Assembly (NCBI GenBank): GCA_001770205.1
Contig: MEQL01000023.1
Location: 1-62,998 of the forward strand
Length of the DNA stretch: 62,998 nucleotides
Origin: Bdellovibrionales bacterium RIFOXYD12_FULL_39_22
GTDB lineage: Bacteria; Bdellovibrionota; Bacteriovoracia; Bacteriovoracales; Bacteriovoracaceae
Direction of reading: 5' to 3'
In this document: positions 55,034-62,998 of the stretch, piece by piece
How the letters are laid out: every line of letters starts with the position of its first letter
How positions within the stretch are numbered: the first letter of the stretch is position 1
The notes under the pieces: generated by a model
What the model saw: only the letters and a program-made list of their open reading frames with translations
Told to the model about the DNA's origin: nothing
The model's database searches: none
Made by a program: the position numbers and the translations under genes

Positions 55034-57544
55034 ATGAAATTTAGATTAAAAAATTTTCTCCTCAATATCGTCTCGCCGGCCATCGTCGCAATTGCTCTTT
55101 TTGAAATTTCTATTTTCGCAATCTTCATACCGGCCATGCGTACAGCACTGATTGAAAAAAAGAGAGAAACCATTCGAGAATTAACTCTTGTGGCGATAAG
55201 CGAACTAGATGAATTACACAAAAAAGAGATTGCCGGCCTAATTTCTAAAGAGGCGGCCCAAAAACTGGCACTTGAGCAAATTGGTAATATTCGTTACGGC
55301 AGCGAAAACAAAGATTATTTTTGGGCCACAGATGAAAAGCCGATTATGCTAATTCACCCCTACCGCCCCGAACTCAACGGACAAGATGTTTCTAACTATG
55401 CCGATCCGGCGGGAAAAAAACTTTTCTTAGAATTTGTTCGCGCCGTAAATAAGGATCAAAGCAACGGCCAGGCATATATCGACTATCTATGGCAGTGGAA
55501 GGATGATCCTAGTCGAGTAGTTCCCAAACTATCATATATCAAAAAATTTGCGCCTTGGGGATGGATTATCGGAACCGGCATATACGTAGAGGACGTAGAC
55601 GAAGAGATTGCGCAAATCACTCAAAAAAACATTTGGGTGACGGCCGTTATCTCGGCGTTACTGATTCTCTTAATGGCCTATATGGCCAAACAGGCCATTA
55701 ATTTGGAAAAAGATCGAGAAAAAGTGGCAATGGCACTTAAAACTTCCGAGAACAAATATCGCTTGCTGGTTGAATCCAGTATTGAGGGCATTGCACTTTG
55801 TGTCCACGAACAAATTATCTATGCCAACAAAGCTCTGCAAGATATGTTGGGTTACTCTCAAAATGAGCTGTTAAAATTATCTATCTCCGATATTATCGCC
55901 GGCCCCTCGCTCAACTTAATTGGTAAAAATGGCCACAGCGATATCCCCGATAAGATCTCCTTACGCAGTAAAACAGGTACTCCTTTGGAGGTAGTGGTTA
56001 GCTACTCCGAAATGAATTTGGAAGAAAAAAATGGTGAAATTTACACTTTCAAAAATATCGCCCACCGCAATAAGCAAACGGAATTTTTATCGCAAATGCT
56101 CAATGAACTACAGCACTCTCTTCTAATGCCCAGCTCTCCGGTAGAACAGTTTGTTCGCCCCATTGCCGAATGTGCCCTAGATACTCCGATAAAAAAGGCC
56201 ATCGAAATTATTTCCAAATCTCAGGCCCGCGCTATTTTAGTTAAAACACCTTCTGGTGAGCACATCGGAATTATTACTGATCACGATCTGCGTAATCGTG
56301 TCTACTTAAAAAATTATGACTTAAACCATCCGGCCTCCAGCATCATGACCTCTCCCATCGTGGCCATCTCCAAAGATGCGCTGCTCTTTGAGGCAACGAT
56401 GATGCTACAGTCTCGAGACATTCATCACCTAGCGGTAACCGATAAAGAAGGAAAAACTATTGGCCTAATTAGTACCGATGAAGTTTTACAAACACAAAGA
56501 CATCCGGCCTCTATCCTTCTTAAGGAAATGCAAAATTCCACAACTTCTGATTTAATCATTGGCCACTATAAATGTCTTCCCGCTCTAGTAAGTGCACTGC
56601 TTGACAATGATGCTAAAATTGAAAGTATCACTAGAATCCTCTCCTCTACTGCGGATACCATGGCCGCTAAATTTTTAGATTTTGCTGACGACCAACTGGG
56701 GCCGCCCCCGGCCAAATTTGCTTTTGTTGTTTTTGGTAGTGAAGCACGCGGGGAGCAAACCATGCGCACAGACATGGATAATGGAATTGTCTTTGAAGAT
56801 GTTGCTCCCGAAAAACTAGAAGCAACACAAAAATATTTTTTACAGATGGGAAAAAAAGTTTGCGACTGGCTACATGAGGCCGGTTACGATTACTGTCGAG
56901 GCGAAGTCATGGCCATGAATCCAAAATGGTGTCGCCCACTAGCTAGCTGGAAAAAATATTTTTTCGACACCATCTCGGCAGCTAATTCCAATGAGCTGGC
57001 AGAAATTCATGTACTCTTTGATTTTCGCGCAATTTATGGCGACACTACTTTAACGGCCAATTTGCGCCAATCACTAGACTCTATGCTAACCAACGCTCAC
57101 GCTTTCTTTTTTGTCTTGGCGCAAATCACTCTACAATATCGGCCACCATTGGGATTTTTTGGCAATCTACAAACCGAGGCAAAAGACAATAATAGTCCGG
57201 CACTAAATGTAAAGGCCGCTCTTTTACCTATAATAAATTTTGCGCGCATATACGCCCTAAAGCATGGCATCGAAGAAACTGGAACGCTAGCACGTTTGGC
57301 CACTTTGCACAAAAAAGGAGTACTGGCCGAATCCAGTCTTCTCGAACTAAATCAGGCCTTTAGTTTTTTACTCGGAATTCGCTTACAACATCAGGCCAAT
57401 CAAATTTTGTCCAAAAAAGAGGCCGACAACCTCATAGAACTTGAAGAGTTGACCCAAATAGAAAAAACAATGTTAAAAAGAATTTTATCCGACATCTTGG
57501 TCTTTCAATCTCGCGTAGATCGCGACTTCGCCCGAACAACTTAG
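55034..57544 (+). CDS. Cache-PAS-CBS-DUF294 signalling nucleotidyltransferase-like protein
   Basis: An 836-residue protein. Two membrane helices (about 10-30 and 193-213) bracket a periplasmic single-Cache domain with DYFWATDEKPIMLIHPYRPE and PWGWIIGTGIYV. A PAS domain follows (about 240-335), then a CBS pair (375-495) with two IITDHDLR/LISTDEVL-type ends. The DUF294 nucleotidyltransferase-like domain (560-680) has VVFGSEARGEQTMRTDMDNG, the G-S...D-x-D catalytic pattern related to GlnD and KdpB-linked enzymes. A C-terminal helical domain closes it. Divergent from actP-DUF485; similar pairings elsewhere suggest it senses or controls acetate uptake. Ligand and target are inferred. Confidence 0.85.
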   Translation: MKFRLKNFLLNIVSPAIVAIALFEISIFAIFIPAMRTALIEKKRETIRELTLVAISELDELHKKEIAGLISKEAAQKLALEQIGNIRYGSENKDYFWATDEKPIMLIHPYRPELNGQDVSNYADPAGKKLFLEFVRAVNKDQSNGQAYIDYLWQWKDDPSRVVPKLSYIKKFAPWGWIIGTGIYVEDVDEEIAQITQKNIWVTAVISALLILLMAYMAKQAINLEKDREKVAMALKTSENKYRLLVESSIEGIALCVHEQIIYANKALQDMLGYSQNELLKLSISDIIAGPSLNLIGKNGHSDIPDKISLRSKTGTPLEVVVSYSEMNLEEKNGEIYTFKNIAHRNKQTEFLSQMLNELQHSLLMPSSPVEQFVRPIAECALDTPIKKAIEIISKSQARAILVKTPSGEHIGIITDHDLRNRVYLKNYDLNHPASSIMTSPIVAISKDALLFEATMMLQSRDIHHLAVTDKEGKTIGLISTDEVLQTQRHPASILLKEMQNSTTSDLIIGHYKCLPALVSALLDNDAKIESITRILSSTADTMAAKFLDFADDQLGPPPAKFAFVVFGSEARGEQTMRTDMDNGIVFEDVAPEKLEATQKYFLQMGKKVCDWLHEAGYDYCRGEVMAMNPKWCRPLASWKKYFFDTISAANSNELAEIHVLFDFRAIYGDTTLTANLRQSLDSMLTNAHAFFFVLAQITLQYRPPLGFFGNLQTEAKDNNSPALNVKAALLPIINFARIYALKHGIEETGTLARLATLHKKGVLAESSLLELNQAFSFLLGIRLQHQANQILSKKEADNLIELEELTQIEKTMLKRILSDILVFQSRVDRDFARTT

Positions 57545-57568
57545 TTTAATATAATAGTGGGTGATATT

Positions 57569-58342
57569 ATGAGAATACTTTTAATCGGCGACATTCATGG
57601 GGATATCCATCATCTCCCTCAAAGACTGGCGCTAATGCGCTCACAATTTAGAGTTAGTGCTGCTATTTGTCTCGGTGATTTTGGATTTTTTCCAGATATC
57701 TTCGCAACTCTTTCGGAAGAATCTTTTCATTTACCGATTCCGCTCTACACCATCGATGGCAATCACGAAGACCACCACTGGCTGGCACAAATGGCCGCAT
57801 CTGGTGCGATCGAAACTTGGCGCACTTCTTACAATCTAATCTACCAACCCCGAGGCAGCGTTGCCCAAATTGGCAATAGTACCGTGGGCCTTTTGGGAGG
57901 AGCGCTAAATATTGACCGTCCTCAACAGATAGACAACTTTTCTAGTGTCTCCAATACAATTTCGGCCACACAGCGATTATCTGCATCCTCGGCCTTCAAC
58001 CACTTCCACCCCGAACTTATCGTCACTCACTCCTCTCCGGCCGGAATTGGTGTCGGAATGTGTGGAGAGCTAGCACTTAAGCAAAGTATCACCAATCATG
58101 TTGTCAGTGTAGGTTTTGATCCCGGGCCAGATAATGATTGCGGAGAAATTGAATTGGCCAACCTATGGCACTCTTTAGAACAGAAACCGGCAGTTTGGGC
58201 CTTTGGACACTTTCATAAATTTCATGAAACAAAAATAGAAGACACAACTTTTGTCTGTGTTCCTATGTTGTCAAAAAATAGTATCTGGCCAATCATAATG
58301 TGGGATAGTGATGAAAAAAGAATAATCATCATAAAACAGTAA
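57569..58342 (+). CDS. Calcineurin-like metallophosphoesterase
   Basis: A 257-residue phosphoesterase with the full dinuclear-metal motif set: D8-x-H10 in GDIHGD, GDFG in CLGDFGF, GNHED, THSSP and GHFH near the end. The family hydrolyses phosphomono- or diesters; the substrate cannot be told from sequence. ATG 57569 is preferred over GTG 57557 because the GATATT upstream and the GDIHGD strand start fit better. It begins 24 nt after the DUF294 gene on the same strand and could be read from the same transcript. Similar to phage-lambda-type or YfcE-like single-domain enzymes in layout. Confidence 0.85.
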   Translation: MRILLIGDIHGDIHHLPQRLALMRSQFRVSAAICLGDFGFFPDIFATLSEESFHLPIPLYTIDGNHEDHHWLAQMAASGAIETWRTSYNLIYQPRGSVAQIGNSTVGLLGGALNIDRPQQIDNFSSVSNTISATQRLSASSAFNHFHPELIVTHSSPAGIGVGMCGELALKQSITNHVVSVGFDPGPDNDCGEIELANLWHSLEQKPAVWAFGHFHKFHETKIEDTTFVCVPMLSKNSIWPIIMWDSDEKRIIIIKQ

Positions 58343-58433
58343 AAAGTTTTAATTAATCAGTACTCCAGATCCATAGGTGCTCGGTATTAGATAAGTGATA
58401 AAATCAAGGGATATCAAGAAACCGTTAACTGCT

Positions 58434-58703
58434 CTAATAACAATCAACTAACACTCGCCGAGTCTCTTCGCCAATCCAACGACAAGAATCAGTAAGTTCA
58501 TCCCACTCTACGATCTGACACTCCTGAATTTCCATACAAATATTACGTGATGCTCGGCTATTGTCTTGAGCAACCACCTCGCAAATTGTTTGACAATCTT
58601 CGAAGGCCAGGCCGCTCACATTTTCCATATTTGCTTCCGCTAAAACCGAAAGAGAATTTAAAGAAAGTAATCCACAAACTAATCCTTTCAAACTGTTTTG
58701 CAT
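58434..58703 (-). CDS. Small secreted cysteine-containing protein
   Basis: An 89-residue exported protein. Residues 1-22 form a signal peptide (cleavage near VLAEA). The mature 67 residues hold six cysteines at spacings that could form three disulfides (CQTIC, C, C, C, C near the end) and many acidic residues. AGGAGG lies 4-5 nt before ATG 58703, a strong site. No family is recognised. It stands alone, convergent with the metallophosphoesterase. Small disulfide-rich secreted proteins can be inhibitors or toxins, but nothing here identifies this one. Confidence 0.65.
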   Translation of the reverse strand: MQNSLKGLVCGLLSLNSLSVLAEANMENVSGLAFEDCQTICEVVAQDNSRASRNICMEIQECQIVEWDELTDSCRWIGEETRRVLVDCY

Positions 58704-58931
58704 AATGCCTCCTAAGTTACATATATCCCAACCTTACCGGAGATATATACATCTTTTAAGCATTTTATTAAGTGCCTATAAATTTTTCATGGCCATCTTG
58801 CAATCTCTCGCACTCTGTTAGCTGACTATAGATGAATTCGGGATTTTTAAGATTACCTATTAACTAACCAAAATAGTTCATCAATTGATATATCGCTAAA
58901 CAAGAGATACTATTGGATCAGGGAGTGTTCT

Positions 58932-59354
58932 ATGAAAAAAATTATCCTCTTCACAACGACAGTACTGCTTTTGACAAATTGTTCTACAACGACCAACAAG
59001 CAAGACAAAAGTTATGCCTCAAGACTCAATGGAAATAACGTCTCGGTACATACTGTTGTCGGTGGAATCATTCCCATTAGCACCAAACATAAAAATACTT
59101 CAATTAGTGGCCGAGCTATTACAAAAAAAGGCGATAATATTCTTCCGGTTAGATTTTGCGAAGTAGCGCTAATACAAAAAGATGTTGAAATTACTTCGGC
59201 CAAATGCGATCACGAAGGAAAATTCACATTAAATGGAAAAATAGATGATGGGCCTTATCAATTAAAAATTACCAACCAGACAAAAAATAATCAAACCAAG
59301 AATATTCGAGTGGAAGGATTCGACATCTCTCTTGGTGAACTTCTTGTGTTTTAA
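58932..59354 (+). CDS. Lipoprotein with carboxypeptidase-regulatory-like fold
   Basis: A 140-residue lipoprotein. The signal ends in the lipobox LLTNC, with C17 lipidated. The mature part from about 55 onward (ISGRAITKKGDNILPVRFCEVALIQKD, then DGPYQLKITNQTK) has the strand pattern of carboxypeptidase-regulatory/transthyretin-like beta-sandwiches, often used as surface binding modules. GGGAG precedes ATG 58932 by a good gap. It stands alone between two minus-strand genes. The 228 nt upstream (58704-58931) are AT-rich and show no gene. Confidence 0.6.
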   Translation: MKKIILFTTTVLLLTNCSTTTNKQDKSYASRLNGNNVSVHTVVGGIIPISTKHKNTSISGRAITKKGDNILPVRFCEVALIQKDVEITSAKCDHEGKFTLNGKIDDGPYQLKITNQTKNNQTKNIRVEGFDISLGELLVF

Positions 59355-59483
59355 AGCTGCCAGGCCACCATTTTATGACAAAACGATAAAAACAGAGGTG
59401 AGGTAGTGAGAGCATCCTCTATTGAAATTCGTTTATTGAAGTTCTATGGCCAGAAATACCTGATAACGGGCCACTTGCTAAAA

Positions 59484-60387
59484 CTACTTAACTGTTTTTA
59501 CGACGCGACAGTTTATTGTTTTAAGCAAATAGGAAGAAATTATATCAACAGGTAACGAACCCATTGCCAATACATTATCACTAAAACATTTTTCAGAATA
59601 TTTATCTTTTAGCTGTTCTTTAATCTGCTCTCGTAACTTTTTAAGTTTTAAAAGGCCATAATAATATGTGGGAGCTTGGCCAGGTTGTTCAAAAGTATAT
59701 CTGCGTAATTCCAATCCGGCCATTACTGGAGAGACGCCTAGTTCTTTTGTAAAGACTTCTACTACACGTTCTTGTTTTATTTTGCCAAGTTGAAGACTCT
59801 GATAAATATAATTCTATCTCTTTTTTGAGAGAATAATATTTCTTATGATTTTTAAATTTGGCCTCTCTAAAAAGTATTCGGTTTTTATACGCTTCTAGTA
59901 GTGGTTTGTATTTTTCATGCCCATTTACATAGGCCTTAAAGCGGTCTACTGCGGCCTTTTTCCTCTCCGTTGGTGATTGATTATTAATTAATTCTTGCAA
60001 CCCACTAAAAATTGACTTGGTTGCCGAGTAAAACGGAATGTCTCCATATTTCTCGTTAATTTTTAATCCTACCAAAGCATTGTCAACTGACTTTTGCAAA
60101 ACCTGTAAATCCATTTTGTAATTTACATCAGTTACTGATTTAATTTCATTTTTTAATCGTTTTTTTCATTTAGCATAAAACACCAAATCCTTTGTTTCCA
60201 TATCATTTTCAAAATTAACTGCCATGGAATCAAACTGAGAGTAACCTAAACTTGACGCTGTTTCTGGTGAGTCTTTAGCGATATCCATCGTAAATTCTTC
60301 GGCAATTTTGTTTGACTTTAGTATCCAGTCTTGAGCATAACTATTAATAGAAATAATACAGAATAATGCGGAGGTTAATTTTTTCAT
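59484..60387 (-). pseudogene. DUF885 peptidase-like gene, broken and internally deleted
   Basis: Three pieces in different frames read in order as a DUF885 protein. 60387-60166 holds the signal peptide and the opening region with SPETASSLGYSQFD. 60114-59689 holds the part from NALVGLKINEKYGDIPFYSAT on. From about 59790 to 59484 the C-terminal hallmark QPGQAPTYYYGLLKLKKLRE and SLPVDIISSYL appears in another frame. An intact DUF885 protein is about 570-600 residues; here only about 300 codons remain, and the zinc-binding middle part is missing. There are at least two frame breaks plus a deletion. The family resembles zinc peptidases. The remnant is surely inactive. Confidence 0.75.
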
Positions 60388-60524
60388 TACGTACCCCTTA
60401 CAGACATAATGTCTTTAAAAATTATTGATTGATTGAAAAAGTATAATTATAAATTTTGGAATAACAAGAGTAATCACAAATTATAATGAGCAGATCTCAC
60501 CGAGATAGCTTCGGTAGCTTTGGC

Positions 60525-61277
60525 CTAGCGCATAAGTTCCACCTCTCTCGGTGACAATTCGAAATGCTCTGCCCAACTAGAAATTAGATTATCAACAGGA
60601 ATTGTTAGTTTATAATACTTATTAAAAAAGGTCGTCACATTTTTTAAATCTCGCAGGAGCAATTCCATACCCAAATGATTATCTACCGCATCGATCTTAA
60701 CAGACTGGGGAAAATCTATGATAGTTATTTTCTCATTTTCATCACACAAAATGTTATATGGCGAAAGGTCTCCATGCACAATTCCAGCATTGATAAAAAT
60801 TGTCATATTATGCAGAATCGTTTTATAGATGCGTTCGGGATTTTTCAAATTACTTCTCCACTCACCCAATTTTGTCGAGACATTGTTCTCATCGCGACAG
60901 CACTCCATCATAAACGAGCGAACTCCTTCGGTAATAACTCTCGGAACATTTGCCCCAAATTTATGAAGTCGTCTTAAAGTATTAATCTCGCGCGAATGCC
61001 AGAAGTCTTCTTCCAATTCTTTTCCAAAGGAACTTTTATTCTTTATTGCCCGGGCCTCGCGTCGATGAGACTCAAACATCGTCATGGTATAATCAGTGCG
61101 ACATTTAAAACTACGTTCATCGGCCTCTTTGAAGATCTTTATGGCACGATATTCTTCACCTAATAATGCCAAGTAAACTTGCGCCTCCTTTCCGCTACTG
61201 AGAGGTCCCAAAATTGTATCTACGTGGCCTTCCTCTAAATATGTGGCCAAAATATCGTCATTTGTAATATTAACCAT
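60525..61277 (-). CDS. RIO-family serine kinase
   Basis: A 250-residue RIO1-like kinase. ATG 61277 is preferred; it lies inside the end of the upstream acetyltransferase gene (8-nt overlap). The glycine-rich loop is replaced by the RIO-type GPLSSGKEAQVY (24-35), followed by the ATP-binding Lys in RAIKIFK. The catalytic loop is IVHGDLSPYNIL and the metal-binding Asp is in TIIDFPQSVK, both RIO hallmarks. RIO1/2 proteins act in ribosome maturation in eukaryotes and archaea; bacterial members have poorly known substrates. Translational coupling to a GNAT acetyltransferase is notable. Soluble, cytoplasmic. Confidence 0.87.
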   Translation of the reverse strand: MVNITNDDILATYLEEGHVDTILGPLSSGKEAQVYLALLGEEYRAIKIFKEADERSFKCRTDYTMTMFESHRREARAIKNKSSFGKELEEDFWHSREINTLRRLHKFGANVPRVITEGVRSFMMECCRDENNVSTKLGEWRSNLKNPERIYKTILHNMTIFINAGIVHGDLSPYNILCDENEKITIIDFPQSVKIDAVDNHLGMELLLRDLKNVTTFFNKYYKLTIPVDNLISSWAEHFELSPREVELMR

Positions 61278-62046
61278 GATTACTCCAATGTCTTCTAATT
61301 CCTGCCAGTGTGCAGCCGTTACTCTCGAAAACTTTGGCCATTGCAATATTTTCTACATGGGTTGATCCCCAATATTTTGTTGCCCCGAGCTTGGTAATCT
61401 CTTCCAGCCCTTTAGCATGTAGAATTTTTGCCCAACCCTTTTGGCGAAAAGAGGAGGTTACTCCTATATACCCCAGTGTTCCCTTTTTTGGCTCATCAGA
61501 AAAAATATCTGGAAGAATAATTCCAACTATCTGCTTATCAGTCGTAGCAACTTTCCATGCCGTTGCGTAGGGTTGACGATAGTTTTCAATAAGCTCTGCA
61601 TAGGCCTCTGAGACAGGTATTTGCAGATCTTCGGTAGGATCCTTGACTCTAATATCCTCTAAGATATTTAACAATATATCGAGATCAAGCTTGTTTAATT
61701 GTTCATACTCAAATAAATCACAATATGGCGATTTATAGTTAACAATATCTTTGAAAAAATATTTCTTTTCATAAAGAATTTTATAACCAAGTGTTGGTAA
61801 AAGCGCTTCGTATTCTTTGCTCTCTTCTTTTTTCCAGCTCATGAAATGCACTAGTACATTAGGATGTCGTTTTTTTACTTCTTCGAACAAACTTACTGCA
61901 ACTTCCTCCTTTTCTCCGTCAGAGAATATTTCCAAATTTGTACCAACAAAATGGCGTGAACTGGTTAATGTTCCGTATAATTTTCCAAGACAATTTTCAT
62001 CCCGATCTAATGCCATTAGACCGCCGGCAAATGTTTTAACTTCCAT
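61270..62046 (-). CDS. GNAT-family acetyltransferase
   Basis: A 258-residue protein. The C-terminal GNAT domain (about 125-258) has the acetyl-CoA loop VTSSFRQKGWAKILHAKGLEE and the late NIAMAKVFESNGCTLAGIRRHW motif. The N-terminal half looks like a second, weaker GNAT-like unit, so the protein may be a tandem GNAT. The substrate is unknown. Its end overlaps the RIO kinase gene by 8 nt (ATGGTTAA), so the two are translated together. One possibility is that the pair acts on a common target such as a ribosomal or translation factor, which is inference only. Confidence 0.8.
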   Translation of the reverse strand: MEVKTFAGGLMALDRDENCLGKLYGTLTSSRHFVGTNLEIFSDGEKEEVAVSLFEEVKKRHPNVLVHFMSWKKEESKEYEALLPTLGYKILYEKKYFFKDIVNYKSPYCDLFEYEQLNKLDLDILLNILEDIRVKDPTEDLQIPVSEAYAELIENYRQPYATAWKVATTDKQIVGIILPDIFSDEPKKGTLGYIGVTSSFRQKGWAKILHAKGLEEITKLGATKYWGSTHVENIAMAKVFESNGCTLAGIRRHWSNHG

Positions 62047-62357
62047 TTAAGCTCCAAGTTAATTGCAATAACAATTAACACAAACAGATTAACTGCAATT
62101 GCATTTTTAATTTAAATTTTTGCGATTTTTATCAGTAGGCAGTCTGTTACTTACTCGAAGTAGAAGAGGCCACTTTTTTTATAATAATATTTTTCATAAG
62201 GTAACCTCCCATTGTTGTTTTAATTGATGATTCATTAATTTAAAGCAAGTCCATGCTTTAGTCAATTACTCATCTCGACTAATTCTAAAAAACCTTTAGC
62301 ATTCTTAACTTATTTGTCGAGGTGACCCGTTATAAATTTTTTGCTCCACTAATTTTT
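62047..62357. other. AT-rich spacer, mostly empty
   Basis: No substantial gene is seen. It includes inverted TTAATTGCAATAAC/ACAATTAA-type repeats near 62060-62105 and one short frame with a strong ribosome binding site at 62147-62197, listed separately. Confidence 0.5.
62147..62197 (-). pseudogene. Orphan start of a small gene
   Basis: GGGAGG stands 7-8 nt before an ATG that opens a 16-codon frame (MKNIIIKKVASSTSSK) followed by TAA. The site is strong but the product is too short to have an evident role. It may be the start of a decayed gene or a leader peptide. Confidence 0.25.
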
Positions 62358-62621
62358 TTAAAATAAAATTAGCAGTATATTTTTGTTTCCTATGGACTTT
62401 TTTTCAACTTCTTCATCAATAAAAGAATTTATTGCAACAATAACATTCTCCGTAATAACCGATTTTGATTTGGTGCGCGTTGGCGTCTTGCTCAACTCCT
62501 CTGAACTTAGATGAACATATCGATTAACGGTATTCCCTGAACGATGATGCTTTTGAGAAATTTTATTGATACTTAAGTTTTTAACAGAAAAGTCTTTTCT
62601 AATTTTATTAACTTGATCCAT
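62358..62621 (-). pseudogene. Transposase-like HTH remnant
   Basis: An 87-residue frame. Residues 1-38 (VNKIRKDFSVKNLSINKISQKHHRSGNTVNRYVHLS) match the homeodomain-like helix-turn-helix that begins IS21-type IstA and similar transposases. A short basic linker and then KSVITENVIVAINSFIDEEVE follow, after which the frame stops. The DDE catalytic core is absent, so this is at best a remnant. ATG 62621 is used; ATG 62630 is in frame. It could instead be a small stand-alone HTH regulator. The neighbourhood of broken genes favours the remnant view. Confidence 0.4.
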
Positions 62622-62716
62622 GCGAAGCATCCTTACCTCCAGGTTTTCTATTCTCTATATAGAATAACCTACGAGGGAAAACTCCGATTGTTTTGGTCAG
62701 GTTCGCAGTTTTATAG

Positions 62717-62968
62717 GGCCACACCTCTCATTTTTATACGGCGATTACTAATGCCTCCCACACAAAAGATTATTTCCATATTGCAGGATATAATTGGGGC
62801 CCTGGAAATATCGATGAATTGCCACAGGGTAAAAAACTCATTGATGATTTTAACAAGCACTCCAATGGCAAAATGAAGCTTTTAATAGTAGGTCGAGGAT
62901 ATTTATCTGGAGAATTTATCACCTATATTAAGGGACTGTCAAAAAATAACTGCTCATTCTTAAGATAG
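62717..62968 (+). pseudogene. Fragment resembling a lytic transglycosylase
   Basis: A frame without a start codon, preceded by a stop at 62714, reads HTSHFYTAITNASHTKDYFHI then AGYNWGPGNID, and runs to TAG at 62966-62968. AGYNWGPGNI matches the late catalytic-domain motif of soluble lytic transglycosylases (AxYNxGPG). Only about 83 codons are left and the catalytic Glu region upstream is missing, so it is a gene fragment. Call by motif; a different secreted enzyme is possible. Confidence 0.45.
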
Positions 62969-62998
62969 ATCTTGGCCTCGTATGAATATTATGATTTA

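Overview
The window looks like a chromosomal segment of a Bacteriovorax-like predatory bacterium (Bdellovibrionota). This is inferred, not proven. The supporting signs are long FN3/sulfatase-modifying-factor lipoproteins, choice-of-anchor D repeats, MotA/MotB beside a FliF-like protein, many outer-membrane barrels, and a core sequence unusually rich in GGCC. No rRNA, CRISPR array or ribosomal marker is present to fix the taxonomy.

From about 74 to 21354 lies an integrative element inserted at the 3' end of a tRNA-Asp gene. An 82-bp direct repeat, which includes the last 13 nt of the tRNA, bounds it on both sides; the left copy is preceded by an extra 73-bp tandem copy. The left part holds small unknown genes and a 1.35-kb module: a tyrosine recombinase flanked by a 17-bp perfect inverted repeat. 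Next come an HTH gene and two secreted proteins that share a duplicated leader. The middle (6.7-12.5 kb) is a satellite-like replication block: an HTH regulator with a divergent operator region, an SF3 helicase of P4/D5 type, a primase, two clusters of 8-bp iterons in opposite orientation, two small genes and a large tyrosine integrase. The right part (12.5-21.2 kb) is AT-rich, GGCC-poor cargo that looks like a defence island. It holds a PUA-like protein, a coupled three-gene operon resembling ABC-three-component systems, a SIR2-domain protein, a lipoprotein, an AAC(6')-like acetyltransferase, and a nucleotidyl-cyclase-fold protein next to a membrane-anchored protein.

Right of the tRNA the sequence becomes ordinary chromosome. 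It starts with two coupled lipoproteins and a fatty-acid beta-oxidation set (acyl-CoA dehydrogenase divergent from fadB-fadA). A locus at 27.7-33.8 kb then looks like a flagellum-derived motor: a lipoprotein with TPRs, a FliF-like membrane protein with a large cytoplasmic domain, MotA, MotB and a coiled-coil outer-membrane protein. Three giant surface lipoproteins with C-terminal FGE-sulfatase-like domains follow (35.2-47.3 kb). After them come an outer-membrane barrel, purB, pepT, an AmpG-like permease, an ActP/DUF485 acetate-uptake operon divergent from a Cache-PAS-CBS-DUF294 signalling protein, and a metallophosphoesterase.

The right edge (59-63 kb) is decaying. It holds a collapsed DUF885 gene, a coupled acetyltransferase-RIO kinase pair, a transposase-like HTH remnant and a fragment resembling a lytic transglycosylase.
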